This document shows positions 1 to 8,665 of a stretch of DNA of 47,171 nt, one piece after another (the first letter of the stretch is position 1; each line of letters begins with the position of its first letter). A program made the translations under genes and the position numbers. The notes under the pieces were generated by a model that searched no databases, was not told the DNA's origin, and was given only the letters and a program-made list of their open reading frames with translations. Source of the stretch: Candidatus Binatia bacterium (lineage in GTDB: Bacteria > Desulfobacterota_B > Binatia > UBA9968 > JAJDTQ01); the NCBI GenBank assembly GCA_022827045.1, contig JAJDTQ010000028.1, positions 1-47,171 of the forward strand. The letters run 5' to 3'.

Positions 1-1415
1 TCGTCCAGGGCGTCGTCCCTCGCGTCCTCCTCCAGCATCTCGGTGATGCCGATGATGGCGTTCAGGGGCGTGCGCAACTCGTGGCTCATGTTGGCGAGGA
101 ACTGGCTCTTGGTCCGGTTGGCCTCCATCGCCTGGTCGCGCGCCTGCAGCGCCTGGTCGCGCGTCGCGGCAAGCTCGTCGACAAGCTCGCTGAGCCGCTG
201 CTCGCGCTGCTTCATCTCGGTGATGTCGAGATAGGTCAGCATGCGTCCGCCGTTGGGCAGCTCGGTGCATTGGTACCGCAGGACTCTGCCGTCGGGACGG
301 GTCCACTCGAAAGGCGGTATGGCGCCCGCCCGGACAGCCGCGATGCGGCCGCTGAGATAATCCTCCCATTGGTCGTCCGGAACGCCGTAGAGTCCGGTGT
401 GCCGGTTGTAGCTGATCATTTCCGCCAGCGTCGGACGGCTGTCGAAGAAATCGTCAGGGAAGCCCCACAGGTCGCGGAAGGCGCGATTGGCCACCCGCGC
501 CCGGAGGTCGCGCCCCATGAAGCAGATGCCGTACTCGATGGTGTCGAGCACGGCGTTGAGTTCTCCCTCGCGCTGCTTGACCTCGGTGATGTCCGTGTAG
601 ACCGCGACCACGCCGCCGACCTGCGTCCGCCGTTCGGCGCTCTGCAGCCAGACCCCACTGGACAGATGGAGCTCGACGGGAACTCCGGAGCGGTCCCGCC
701 GGTCGCGCCGCCGTTTCAGATAGTCGTCGACGTCGAGCGCTGCGTCGGGGGACAGGCCGCGCTCGAAGAACGTCCGAATGATATCCTCGTACAAGGCGCC
801 CGGCTCCAGCCGCGTCGCGGCCTCGTTGCCGACGGCGTCGGCATAGTAGCGCCGGTAGGTTTCGTTGCAAAGAACCAGACGGTCCTCGGAATCGAACAGC
901 ACGAAGCCTTCGGAGATGGCCTCGATCGCTTCGCTCAACTGATTCTGCGCCTGTTTCAACTCCTGGGCGAGATAACGTGCGTCGAGAGCCTGTTCGATCC
1001 GCAGCGTTTCCGTCACATCGCGGCAGGTCACGAGCAGTCCGCCATTCGGGATCGGATCGTACCGGGTCAGGAGAATCTCTCCGCTCGGCGTTTCGTGCTC
1101 AACCTGGCGAAGCTCGCGGCGAACGATCTTGCGCATTCTTTCCGCGATCTTTTCCTCAACGGCCTCGGGCTCGCAATCGCCGCGCATCATGTCGTGGCGA
1201 AGCAACTCTTCAAGCGTCGCCCCCGGCTGACACAGATCGTCGGGAAGGCCGTAGAGCCTGCGGAACGGCGCGTTTCGTGCGATCAATGTAAGACCTTGAT
1301 CGAAGATACCGAATCCTTCCTCAAGCAGATCAAGTGCGGATTTCAGCGGGGCCTCGTTGTCCCGCTGTAGCAGTAAATCGATCCCGGTGTGTTCGGCAGC
1401 TGCCTTTGTCGCCAT
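1..1415 (-). CDS. PAS-domain sensor histidine kinase, C-terminus cut by window edge
   Basis: Sensor half of a histidine kinase, about 471 residues visible. Three PAS-like domains (PAS_7 style) lie at roughly residues 25-140, 165-280 and 285-400, each with the pattern of an 'EGF/EYG' helix followed by 'N..FR..Y/W'. A coiled-coil linker (about 400-435) leads into the H-box [20 protein letters not shown], with phospho-acceptor His445. The rest of the dimerisation domain and the ATPase domain lie outside the window. No transmembrane segment or signal peptide is seen, so it is probably cytosolic. The ATG at 1415 is the first start after an in-frame stop at about 1473; the ribosome site is weak. 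It has no response regulator neighbour in view. Family assignment is secure; the signal is unknown. Confidence 0.9.
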   Translation of the reverse strand, partial: MATKAAAEHTGIDLLLQRDNEAPLKSALDLLEEGFGIFDQGLTLIARNAPFRRLYGLPDDLCQPGATLEELLRHDMMRGDCEPEAVEEKIAERMRKIVRRELRQVEHETPSGEILLTRYDPIPNGGLLVTCRDVTETLRIEQALDARYLAQELKQAQNQLSEAIEAISEGFVLFDSEDRLVLCNETYRRYYADAVGNEAATRLEPGALYEDIIRTFFERGLSPDAALDVDDYLKRRRDRRDRSGVPVELHLSSGVWLQSAERRTQVGGVVAVYTDITEVKQREGELNAVLDTIEYGICFMGRDLRARVANRAFRDLWGFPDDFFDSRPTLAEMISYNRHTGLYGVPDDQWEDYLSGRIAAVRAGAIPPFEWTRPDGRVLRYQCTELPNGGRMLTYLDITEMKQREQRLSELVDELAATRDQALQARDQAMEANRTKSQFLANMSHELRTPLNAIIGITEMLEEDARDDALD

Positions 1416-1535
1416 GATCCAGAAACGTATCGGAACGATGGGAGATATTGACGAGACGGTGTTGGGGGTCCCTCACAACGGCAGAGACGCCGGCCCGTGA
1501 ACAGGAGAATCAGAAGAATGCACCCTGTACGTTGG

Positions 1536-1549
1536 CTGTACTTATACAG
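1536..1549. promoter_or_regulatory. Short inverted repeat upstream of the histidine kinase
   Basis: CTGTA-CTTA-TACAG, a 5+4+5 inverted repeat in the unusually AT-rich 268-bp gap between the kinase start and the Spy-like gene. On the minus strand it contains TATAAG, which could be a -10 hexamer for the kinase, but no convincing -35 sits 16-18 bp upstream. It may be an operator; no gene in the window is known to bind it. The rest of the 1416-1683 gap shows nothing recognisable. Confidence 0.25.
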
Positions 1550-1683
1550 GCTTTTTGTGAGAATTTTGTGTGATTGGCGGTTGCTTTCATGTGATTTGGG
1601 GATTTCTGTCTTTCCAAAGATCAATGCATGCTGCCTGCCCCACCGCCGGTCGTAGCCGAGGACACCGAGTTTGAAATCCGCCC

Positions 1684-2136
1684 TTACGAGCCGTCGCGCA
1701 ACGAGTCCAGCCGGGAGATCATGCGCTCGCGCTTCTTCCTCCGCCACTCACGGAAGTTGTCGGTACGTCGTTCCAGCTTGCGCGCCTGCGCCTCGTCGAG
1801 GGCCGGCCTGATCTTGTCGTGGAACTCGAGGATGATCCGGTCGGCTTCTTCGAGAGATCGGATCCGCGCCTGGTAGAGGTTCCGGCGGGTCTGGCTCAGC
1901 AACGGGCCGATCTCGGCCATCTGTCGGTCGGAGAGGTCGAGCTCCTTCTGCAGCATGCGGATGTACCGGCCGCTCGACCCATGCTTCGAGCCGCGGCGGT
2001 GTTCCTTACCGTCCCTGAAGTCATGCCATGACCGTCCCCACAGGTGCTTGACGGGGTGGACCTGCCCGACCAGGAGGCCTCCCATCAAACCCAGCAGGAA
2101 CACGCCAACCACTGCGATAAAGGCTTTGCGTTTCAT
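1684..2136 (-). CDS. Periplasmic Spy/CpxP-like heavy-metal-sensor-type protein
   Basis: 150 residues. N-terminal signal anchor (MKRKAF followed by a hydrophobic stretch, residues 7-26), then a helical, highly charged domain with the pattern 'LDLSDRQMAEIGPLL' and 'RPALDEAQARKLER', typical of Spy/CpxP and Metal_resist (CnrX-like) periplasmic proteins. It probably sits in the periplasm, tethered by its N-terminal helix, and senses envelope stress or metals for the adjacent anti-sigma factor. The ATG at 2136 overlaps the anti-sigma stop as ATGA, and AGGAG lies about 9 nt upstream, so the short start is preferred over a longer frame. Last gene of the sigma/anti-sigma operon. The ligand is not predictable from sequence. 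Confidence 0.75.
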   Translation of the reverse strand: MKRKAFIAVVGVFLLGLMGGLLVGQVHPVKHLWGRSWHDFRDGKEHRRGSKHGSSGRYIRMLQKELDLSDRQMAEIGPLLSQTRRNLYQARIRSLEEADRIILEFHDKIRPALDEAQARKLERRTDNFREWRRKKRERMISRLDSLRDGS

Positions 2137-2591
2137 GGAACTCGAGCTCCTACCCATGCGATAAGCACCGCGTCGGGTTCGTCCGCGGACAAGACTTCTT
2201 GTCCCGACCCGTTTCCCAGCATGGCGGCGGTTGCGGGCACCTGCTCCCGGGTCTCCGGCAGCATGTCGCGCCACAGGCCCACGCCGCCCAGAAGCAACAC
2301 CACCAGCGCAAACGCCGGGGCCAACCGGCGGCTGAAGAACAGCAAGGCATCGCTGAGGGATGTGCGCCGGCTCTCCTCCTCACGGATTCTGGCCATGACC
2401 CCGGGCCACGCGGGCCGTCGGGGGGACGGCTCCGGCGCGACGGCGAAGAAGCGTCGCCAACGCCGTTCTTCATGGAGGAGTTCGCGGCAGGCCGGGCACG
2501 ATTCGGCGTGTTCCCTGTACGCGCCCGGGATTTTCTCCGTCTGTCCCGCGCCGGCTGTTTCCAGCCATTGCCTGAAATCATCACAGGTCAC
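2133..2591 (-). CDS. Zinc-finger (ZAS) anti-sigma factor, membrane-anchored
   Basis: 152 residues with a GTG start preceded by GGGAGGTGA. The N-terminal cytoplasmic domain carries the ZAS signature H28-x3-C32-x2-C35 (HAESCPAC), with Cys3 as a possible further ligand. A single transmembrane helix lies at about residues 88-107 (LAPAFALVVLLLGGVGLW), followed by a short periplasmic tail. The family binds the cognate ECF sigma factor and releases it on an envelope signal. The upstream gene is that sigma factor and the downstream gene, overlapping by 4 bp, is a periplasmic sensor-like protein, so the three are read as one regulatory unit. The whole gap to the sigma gene is filled by a 160-bp fold-back repeat, which may affect expression of this gene relative to sigma. 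Confidence 0.85.
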   Translation of the reverse strand: MTCDDFRQWLETAGAGQTEKIPGAYREHAESCPACRELLHEERRWRRFFAVAPEPSPRRPAWPGVMARIREEESRRTSLSDALLFFSRRLAPAFALVVLLLGGVGLWRDMLPETREQVPATAAMLGNGSGQEVLSADEPDAVLIAWVGARVP

Positions 2592-2604
2592 GAGTCACCT
2601 CCCT

Positions 2605-2764
2605 GGTGGCTTTCACCGTGCCGATGGGCAGCAATCTGCTGGTCCTTTTCGCCGTCGGCTGCGTTGCTCCTCCTCGCGTGGTGCCTGCCACTGCTCGTCG
2701 TCGCGCCTTGCCGACGGCGAAAGTCCTGCGCATCTTGCTACCCATCGGCACGGCGAAGGCCACC
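2605..2764. repeat. 160-bp fold-back repeat, copy 1 (sigma/anti-sigma gap)
   Basis: Outer arms 2605-2634 and 2735-2764 are inverted repeats with 27 of 30 positions matching (left arm begins GGTGGCTTTCACCGTGCC). The interior of about 77 bp (about 2645-2722) is bounded by a second inverted repeat, TTTCGCCGTCGGC/GCCGACGGCGAAA, and is about 93% identical to the interior of the repeat at 8666-8826, in opposite orientation. The arms are unrelated to those of the other copy. The right arm encodes the last eight residues (GGLRRADG) and the TAG stop of the ECF sigma gene. No clear target duplication is seen. Could be a MITE-like element or a structured RNA. Confidence 0.85.
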
Positions 2765-3379
2765 ACCCAGTTCGGATACATGGGGGGCGAGCATTTGCCT
2801 CAGGCGCTCGCGCGCGCGGGCGTGGCGCGATTTAACCGTGCCAATCGAGCAGTTCAGGATCCCCGCGACTTCCTGGTAGGAGTTCCCCTCCATGTCCTTC
2901 AAGGTAACGACGATGCGCAAGCGATCAGGCAGGCCGGCCACGGTCCGGGCCACCAGCAGGGTGACGGGACTGTCCGGGCGGTCGTCGTCCCGTTCGTCTT
3001 GGGACGGTTCCGCGGAGAGAAGGTCGCGAAGCTCCTGGACGGCCTCCTCCCCGGGTTCCATGTCGAGGGAAACCTTGCCCGACTGTTTCTTGAGCTCGTC
3101 GCGGGCGCGGTTGATGGCGATGCGGGTGATCCACGTGCCGAACGTCGCGTCTTCCCGGAACTTGCTCAGCGAGAAGAACGCCTTGACGAAGACCTCCTGG
3201 ACCACGTCGTCCACGTCTCCGTGATCCGGGCCGAGGAGCCTGCCGACGAGCCGGTGGATGCGCGCCTGGTAGCGGTCGACCAGGAGCCGGTAGGCGTCCG
3301 AATCCCCGTCCCGGACCCGTCGCACCACATCCCTCTCCGTATCTTCCAGGGTGAGGGGATACGGCAGAGCTTCCGTCAT
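2738..3379 (-). CDS. ECF-type RNA polymerase sigma factor (RpoE-like)
   Basis: 213 residues. Region 2 spans about residues 33-98 (YQARIHRLVGRLLG to TFGTWITRIAINRARDE), including the DVVQEVFVKAF core. Region 4 spans about 150-198 (LPDRLRIVVTLKDMEGNSY, then a helix-turn-helix with GTVKSRHARARERLR). The ATG at 3379 is preferred; a TTG two codons upstream is also open. GAGGGA lies about 10 nt upstream. The sigma factor directs RNA polymerase to an extracytoplasmic-stress regulon and is likely held by the zinc anti-sigma factor encoded next. Its C-terminal eight residues and stop codon come from the inserted fold-back repeat, so the original C-terminus may have differed. Confidence 0.92.
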   Translation of the reverse strand: MTEALPYPLTLEDTERDVVRRVRDGDSDAYRLLVDRYQARIHRLVGRLLGPDHGDVDDVVQEVFVKAFFSLSKFREDATFGTWITRIAINRARDELKKQSGKVSLDMEPGEEAVQELRDLLSAEPSQDERDDDRPDSPVTLLVARTVAGLPDRLRIVVTLKDMEGNSYQEVAGILNCSIGTVKSRHARARERLRQMLAPHVSELGGGLRRADG

Positions 3380-3474
3380 CCTCAATCGCTTCCCTCGCTC
3401 AAACGGATTGTTTCATTCAGTTAGACGGCAACGGGTTCCGTTTCGGTGGTGTCCCGTCCGGTGAGTTCGCACAA

Positions 3475-4509
3475 TCACCCGCTGAAGGCGGGAAGAACGT
3501 CACAGGCGATGCGCCGCATCTGCTCGGGCTGGTCCTTCGAGGCGAGCACGATCTGCATGGTGCGGACCCCGGCGGCCGCGAACTCCTCCAGGCGCTCGAT
3601 GCATTGGCGGGCGGTGCCGCATATCACCCACCGGTCGACGCTCTCGTCGTCGAAGGGCATGCGGTGGTAGATCTCGAGCATCCCCCGCGCCTCGTCGCGG
3701 GCGGTCTGCCGGCTCCGGCCCACGTTGATCCAGCAGTTCATGGCGGGGTGGACGGCGCCCGGCGGCCTGCCGTGCCGCTCGGTGGCACTGGACGAGATCT
3801 CCGCATACCGCTCAGCGTACTCCGCCGGACTGATGTGATTGGTCAGCCAGCCGTCCGCCAGCCGCGCCACCCGATCGAAAGGCCCGGTGTGCTTGCCCGC
3901 ATTGGCTTCGACGAAGTGTCCGTAACGGTAGTTCTCGACCTTCACCGGGTTGTAGTGGCCGGCGGCGATCCAGATGGGCGGATGGGGCTGCTGTACCGGC
4001 TTGTATCCCAGCGAGACGTCCCGGTACCGGTAGTGGCGGCCCTCGAAATCCACGGCGTCCCGAGTCCAGAGCGCCTTCAGCACCTCCAGGCACTCTTCGA
4101 AAACCTTGCCCCTTACCCGGCGTTCGAACCCGGCGACCTCGCATTCCTTGGAAAGCAGTTCCGGCGGCCCGGCGCCGGGCCCGACTCCCATGATGGTACG
4201 GCCCTTGGAGACGATGTCCAGGGTCGCCCATCCCAGGGCCGTTACCACCGGATTCCTGAGGTGCGGCTGCAGGATCCCGGTGGCCACCTTGATGGACTTG
4301 GTACGGGCGGCTATGGCCGTCAGGGTCACGATAGGATCGTAGCGCGGCTTGGCCAGCAGGCTGTCGCCTACCCAGATGGAGTGGTAGCCCAGCTCTTCGG
4401 CTTCCACGGCCAAGTCCAGCAGCCGCTCCATCGAGAAGTCCGCCAGGAACACCGACGCGCGGTTGTTGGCGTAGAGACCGAAGTTCAGTCTTGGCTGACG
4501 CTGATCCAC
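3475..4509 (-). CDS. LLM-class flavin-dependent oxidoreductase
   Basis: 344 residues, the usual length for bacterial luciferase-like monooxygenases and F420- or FMN-dependent reductases. It shows the TIM-barrel features 'AEELGYHSIWVGDS', 'ATGILQPHLRNPVV', 'GRTIMGVGPGAG', 'PHPPIWIAAG' and the C-terminal 'GTARQCIERLEEFAAAGV'. GTG start with GGAG about 8 nt upstream. Family members oxidise or reduce small organic molecules in the cytosol using a reduced flavin or F420. It lies downstream of the TRAP permease in the same direction, separated by 75 bp holding a palindromic repeat, so it may act on what that system imports. Substrate and cofactor cannot be told from sequence. Confidence 0.88.
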   Translation of the reverse strand: MDQRQPRLNFGLYANNRASVFLADFSMERLLDLAVEAEELGYHSIWVGDSLLAKPRYDPIVTLTAIAARTKSIKVATGILQPHLRNPVVTALGWATLDIVSKGRTIMGVGPGAGPPELLSKECEVAGFERRVRGKVFEECLEVLKALWTRDAVDFEGRHYRYRDVSLGYKPVQQPHPPIWIAAGHYNPVKVENYRYGHFVEANAGKHTGPFDRVARLADGWLTNHISPAEYAERYAEISSSATERHGRPPGAVHPAMNCWINVGRSRQTARDEARGMLEIYHRMPFDDESVDRWVICGTARQCIERLEEFAAAGVRTMQIVLASKDQPEQMRRIACDVLPAFSG

Positions 4510-4541
4510 GGGTGCAAGCTCCGCCGGGTACTATCAGGGAT

Positions 4542-4573
4542 GGTAGGGGCGGGTTTCAAACCCCGCCCGCGCC
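4542..4573. repeat. GTAGGGGCG-type palindromic repeat
   Basis: GGTAGGGGCGGGTTT followed by CAAACCCCGCCC forms an imperfect hairpin in the gap between the TRAP permease and the monooxygenase. It shares the GTAGGGGCG arm with the perfect palindrome at 45956-45983, so these look like members of one dispersed REP-like family. It may attenuate or stabilise the transcript here. Confidence 0.55.
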
Positions 4574-4584
4574 CGGATGACGGC

Positions 4585-6414
4585 TTAGCCCGTTGCATTG
4601 GCCATGGCCACCCGCCGCACCACCGGACGGGCCAGACCGGCCACGGCCAGCACCACGCCGATGATGTCGGTCATGGCGCTTGGGGCGATGAGCATGATGG
4701 CGGCCGCGAACACGACGATCCGCTCGAGCGCCTCGGTGCGGTCCTTGAGGTCGCCCACCAACGCGTAGGCGTTGAGGATGACCCCGGCAGCCGCCGTGGC
4801 GGTGGTCAGGATGATTTCCACGGGATTGCCGCGCATCAGCATCGGGGTGCCGAAAACGAAGGCGTAGGGCAGGATATAGACCGGCAGCGAGATGAGGCCG
4901 GCGAACAGACTGGTGCGCCAGAAGTCGCTACCCGCCACCGTGGCGCCTGCGTACGCCGCCAAGGCCACGGGCGGCGTCACCATCGACAGCATGCCGGAGA
5001 AGAAGATGAACAGGTGCGCGGCCATGGGCCACACGCCGACCTTGATGAGCACCGGTGCCACCATCAGCGCGAGAATGATGTAGGCGATGCTGGTGGGCAG
5101 CCCCATGCCCAGGATCATGGAAGCGAACATGGTCAGCAGCAGGATGATCGTGAGATCCCCGCCCGCCATGCCGATGACGAGACCCGAAAAGCGCGTGGCG
5201 AGGCCGGTCATCAGGATGGTGCCCATGATGATGCCGACACAGGCCACGGCGGTTCCCAGGGTCACGAAATCCCTGCCGGTGCCCTCGAATACGTCGATAC
5301 CCTTCTTGATGGCAGTCCAGGCTCCGGCCGGCGCGGTCGAGACGAAGCCGCGGCGGTCCCGCAGGAACATCGAGATCGCGGCGATACCCACGCCCAGCAC
5401 CGCGATCACCGCCATGGCCCGCAGCACCGCCTGGACCGGCGACATCCGCAACAGCAGCAGCACGATGAGAAGGCCGATGCCGGCGATGAACGTCAGCCCC
5501 TGGGGTTCGCGTATCACTTCCCTGATGCTGGTCAGCTCACTCTTCGGCAAACCCGTGAGCCCGGAGCGCAGCGCGTAGAAGTAGACACCCGCCAGCACGC
5601 CGATGAAGTACAGCACCGCCGGAATGAGCGCGGCCTTGACGATCTGGAGATAGTCCACCGCCAGGAACTGCATCATCAGGAACGCCGCCGCGCCCATGAC
5701 CGGCGGCATGAACTGTCCGCCGGTGGATGCGGCCGCCTCCACGGCTCCGGCCACGTGGGGCTGGAAGCCCACGCGTTTCATCAACGGGATTGTGATGGAG
5801 CCCGTGACCATGACGTTGGCCACCGCGCTGCCGCTCACCGATCCCATCATGCCGCTCGACACCACCGCCATCATCGCCGGGCCGCCACGGTACCTTCCCA
5901 CCAGGGAACGGGTGAACTCCATGATGAACGCCAGCGCGCCGGTGGCTTCCAGCAGCTTGCCGAACATGACGAAGAGAAACACGAACTTGAAGGTGATGTA
6001 GGTGGCGACGCCGAAGACGCCGTTGCCGGACAGGTAGACGGTGGTGACGATGCGGTCCAGGTCGAAGCCGCCGTGTCCCCCCACCCATCGCGGCAGGTGC
6101 TGGCCGTAGAAGACGTAGAGTATAAACACCAGCGCCGTCACCACCAGCGCCCAGCCGACGATGCGGCGGGTGGCCTCGAGCACGACGATGACGCAGATCA
6201 CCCCCAGTACCAGGTCGGTCTGGGTGACGAGCCCCGACTTGAAGGCGATCTCCTCGTGCTCGATGAAGACGTAGCCGAAGGTCGCCAGGCTGAGCGCCAG
6301 CCAGAAGAGGTCCACCGCCACCTGGGCGGGCCGCTGGCGTTCCACCGCCTGGGTCAGGAACACCAGGGCGAACAGCACCAGCAGGAACAGGCTGCGTTCC
6401 TGAAGCGGCGGCAA
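4585..6414 (-). CDS. TRAP transporter fused permease (4TM/12TM, DctQM type)
   Basis: At least 609 residues of integral inner-membrane protein. It fuses the small and large permease subunits, as usual for TAXI-TRAP systems. Many hydrophobic helices are present, with the DctM signatures 'GMMGSVSGSAVANVMVTGSITIPLMKR', 'AAASTGGQFMPPVMGAAAFLM' and 'GMGLPTSIAYIILALMVAPVL'. It forms a Na+-dependent secondary importer with the two TAXI proteins encoded upstream. The TTG at 6414 is used as a conservative start. The same frame stays open to about 6550 and encodes what looks like the missing first helix (TKLLAIGLSAYAVWNAF), yet holds no ATG or GTG; a CTG at 6495 lies about 9 nt after AAGGAG. The true start is therefore uncertain. 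Confidence 0.9.
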   Translation of the reverse strand: MPPLQERSLFLLVLFALVFLTQAVERQRPAQVAVDLFWLALSLATFGYVFIEHEEIAFKSGLVTQTDLVLGVICVIVVLEATRRIVGWALVVTALVFILYVFYGQHLPRWVGGHGGFDLDRIVTTVYLSGNGVFGVATYITFKFVFLFVMFGKLLEATGALAFIMEFTRSLVGRYRGGPAMMAVVSSGMMGSVSGSAVANVMVTGSITIPLMKRVGFQPHVAGAVEAAASTGGQFMPPVMGAAAFLMMQFLAVDYLQIVKAALIPAVLYFIGVLAGVYFYALRSGLTGLPKSELTSIREVIREPQGLTFIAGIGLLIVLLLLRMSPVQAVLRAMAVIAVLGVGIAAISMFLRDRRGFVSTAPAGAWTAIKKGIDVFEGTGRDFVTLGTAVACVGIIMGTILMTGLATRFSGLVIGMAGGDLTIILLLTMFASMILGMGLPTSIAYIILALMVAPVLIKVGVWPMAAHLFIFFSGMLSMVTPPVALAAYAGATVAGSDFWRTSLFAGLISLPVYILPYAFVFGTPMLMRGNPVEIILTTATAAAGVILNAYALVGDLKDRTEALERIVVFAAAIMLIAPSAMTDIIGVVLAVAGLARPVVRRVAMANATG

Positions 6415-6482
6415 CGGACTGAAGGCGTTCCAGACGGCGTACGCCGACAGTCCGATCGCCAGCAGCTTTGTGATGGTGCGGC

Positions 6483-7454
6483 CTACCGCTTCCAGAGCCC
6501 CGACTCCTTCCAGTATTTCACGGCGCCCGGATGGAAGGGCACGTTAATGTCCTTGGTGAGCACCGTGGGGTCGGCCTGCGCGTACTGGAAGTAGCGTATC
6601 TCACTCGCCAGGTTGCCCAGGTTCTGGTGGAGCAGCTTGGTGACCTTGTAGACCAGATCCGCGTCTGCATCGGCCCGGACGTAGAGGTGCGGACCGCCGA
6701 TGTCCACCGTGTCGATGTCCTTGTCGAAGGTCGGTGTGCCCTTGGAAATGCGGATCCGCGCCATGTAGGGCAACTCCTTCAGCACCTTCTCCACCGCCTC
6801 GGGCTCCGGCCCGAAGTAGGCAGCGCCCTTCTCGGCATGGAGACGCAACGCGCCGGGGATCGGGCTCAGGCCGGCGACGATGCCCGGCGTCGCCGCGATG
6901 ATGCCGTCGCCGAGCTGCGTGTAGAGGTCGCCCATGCCCGCGTACACCGGCTTGATGTCCTTGTAGGTCAGGCCGTGGGCCTTGTAGAGCGGCTTCAGGA
7001 ACGCGTCCCAGGTGCGGCCGGTGCCCACGCCCACGCGTTTGCCCTTGAGGTCGGCGAACTTCTTCACCGGGCTGTTCGGCAGGGTCATGTAGGCGAAGCT
7101 GTGCGGGTACAGGCCCATGACGGGCGCGAGCGGGTGCTTCTTCTTGAAGCCCATGATCCCGTGGTAGCCCGGGTACCCGTTGTTGGACGATATCACCGCC
7201 ATGAAGACCTGCTTGCGGTCGATCAGGCGGATGTTCTCGCGCGAGCCCTCGGTCACCGCCCCGGTCACCGGGATCTTGAGCTTGTCCTCCAGCAGCTTCG
7301 CCACACCTCCGGCCATGACGTAGAAGGCGCCGCCGATGCTGGCGCCGCCGATCTCCATGCTGGCCGGCAGCTTCTGCGCGCTTGCCGTGGACGCCCACGC
7401 CATGGCGGCGATTACGGCTGCCGCCAACAGTGTCTTCAGTCCTTTACGTTTCAT
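6483..7454 (-). CDS. TAXI-family TRAP solute-binding protein
   Basis: 323 residues. Sec signal peptide at 1-26 (MKRKGLKTLLAAAVIAAMAW, cleaved after ASA). The mature domain carries TAXI features: 'EIGGASIGGAFYVMAGGVAKLL', 'VTEGSRENIRLIDRKQ', 'FADLKGKRVGVGTGRTWDAF' and 'FHPGAVKYWKESGLWKR'. It captures an organic anion in the periplasm and delivers it to the fused TRAP permease encoded immediately downstream. The ATG follows a near-perfect AGGAGGTGA. It is a close paralogue of the next gene upstream, so this system has two binding proteins for one permease. TAXI ligands are rarely known; the family name comes from a glutamate/glutamine-binding member. Confidence 0.92.
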   Translation of the reverse strand: MKRKGLKTLLAAAVIAAMAWASTASAQKLPASMEIGGASIGGAFYVMAGGVAKLLEDKLKIPVTGAVTEGSRENIRLIDRKQVFMAVISSNNGYPGYHGIMGFKKKHPLAPVMGLYPHSFAYMTLPNSPVKKFADLKGKRVGVGTGRTWDAFLKPLYKAHGLTYKDIKPVYAGMGDLYTQLGDGIIAATPGIVAGLSPIPGALRLHAEKGAAYFGPEPEAVEKVLKELPYMARIRISKGTPTFDKDIDTVDIGGPHLYVRADADADLVYKVTKLLHQNLGNLASEIRYFQYAQADPTVLTKDINVPFHPGAVKYWKESGLWKR

Positions 7455-7563
7455 GAAGTCACCTCCTGCCGGTTTTCATTCCTGAAACGGCGGCAACGGA
7501 CCAGCGGGTCTCCTAACGACGGGCGTCGCCGGTCCGATTGCCGTGGTCACATGACGTTGGAGC

Positions 7564-8547
7564 CTACTTCTTGGGCCAGAGTCCGGCTTCCTTCCAGTAG
7601 CGGATGGCGCCCGGATGGTAGGGGACCCCGATCTGGGTCGTCAGCACCGCCGGATTGAGCTCCGCGTACTTGAAATAGCGCACGTCGGCGGCGAGTTGCT
7701 TCAGGTTCGTATGAATCAGCTTGATAACCTGGTAGACGAGCTCCTCGTCCGCGTCCGCGCGGACCGTGAGAAGCGGGCCGCCGATGTCGAAGGTCTCGAC
7801 AGCCTTCTCGAACGTGGGCGTGTTCGCCGGAATGGTTTGCCGCGTCATGTACGGGAACTGCTTGAGCATCTTCTCCACCGCCTGGGGCTCGGGGGGCAGG
7901 TAGCGCGCGCCCTTCTCGGCGTGCAGGCGCAGCGCCGCCGGGATCGGGCTAAGGCCGGAAACCATGGTCGGCATGGCCACGATGATGCCGTCGCCGAGCT
8001 GGGTGTAGAGGTCGCTCATTCCCGCGTACACGGGCCTGAAGTCCTTCTTGTAGGTGAGGCCGTGGGCCTTCATCAACGGTACCATGAAGGCGTCCCAGGT
8101 GCGGCCGGTGCCCACGCCCACGCGCTTGCCCTTGAGGTCGGCGAAGGAGTTGACGGGGCTGCCGGGCAGGGTGTGGAGCGTGAAGGCGTTGGGGTAAAGA
8201 CCCATCGCCAGGGCCACGGGATACTTTCTCTTGTACGTCAATACCCCGTGGTAGGCCGGATAGGAGTTGTTGGAGGCGATGACGCCCATGAAGATCTGCT
8301 TGCGTTCGATCAGGCGCACGTTCTCGCGCGAGCCCTCGGTTACCGCCGCGGTTACGGGGATCTTCAGCTCCTTCTCGAGCAGCTTGGCCACGCCGCCCGC
8401 CACCACGTAGAAGGCGCCGCCGATGCTGGCGCCGCCGATCTCCATGCTCGACGGCATCGCCGCGCTTGCCCGCTGCGGCCCCGCCGCCCATGCCATGGCC
8501 GCCACCGTGACCGCCACCAGCAACCCCTTGAGTCTCGGACTGCTCAT
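7564..8547 (-). CDS. TAXI-family TRAP solute-binding protein, tandem paralogue
   Basis: 327 residues with a signal peptide at about 1-29 (ending RASA). It aligns along its full length with the neighbouring TAXI protein; shared blocks include 'SMEIGGASIGGAFYV', 'VTEGSRENVRLIERKQ', 'FADLKGKRVGVGTGRTWDAF' and 'YRGMPFHPGA'-like ends (here PYHPGAIRYWKEAGLW). Most differences lie in surface stretches and in the loop around residues 185-215. AGGAGGT precedes the ATG. First gene of the TRAP operon. It may widen substrate range or provide dosage. A fold-back repeat and a 118-bp leader lie upstream. Confidence 0.92.
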   Translation of the reverse strand: MSSPRLKGLLVAVTVAAMAWAAGPQRASAAMPSSMEIGGASIGGAFYVVAGGVAKLLEKELKIPVTAAVTEGSRENVRLIERKQIFMGVIASNNSYPAYHGVLTYKRKYPVALAMGLYPNAFTLHTLPGSPVNSFADLKGKRVGVGTGRTWDAFMVPLMKAHGLTYKKDFRPVYAGMSDLYTQLGDGIIVAMPTMVSGLSPIPAALRLHAEKGARYLPPEPQAVEKMLKQFPYMTRQTIPANTPTFEKAVETFDIGGPLLTVRADADEELVYQVIKLIHTNLKQLAADVRYFKYAELNPAVLTTQIGVPYHPGAIRYWKEAGLWPKK

Positions 8548-8665
8548 GAAATACCTCCTGAGTTGGTTGATACGCGACGGAACAGCGTCCGGCGGCAGCC
8601 GGAGAACCGTCCCGATGAATCCGCGTAAAATAGGATGGATCGGTCAGCCAGTCAACCCAAAAGCC

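Noticed and set aside
81..1370. 429-codon plus-strand frame opposite the histidine kinase
   Set aside because: The minus strand gives three PAS domains and an H-box; the plus frame gives nothing recognisable.
1536..1549. LexA box
   Set aside because: CTG and CAG are separated by 8 bases rather than the 10 of the enterobacterial box, and no SOS gene is adjacent.
2606..2781. Small protein genes within the fold-back repeat (reading FAVGCV... or the reverse)
   Set aside because: The two copies are conserved at DNA level in both strands and bounded by inverted repeats; no ribosome site or consistent start is seen.
3604..6594. 996-codon open frame on the plus strand antisense to the monooxygenase and TRAP permease
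   Set aside because: It is His/Asp/Gln-rich low-complexity translation opposite clearly recognisable genes, a usual artefact of high-GC third positions.
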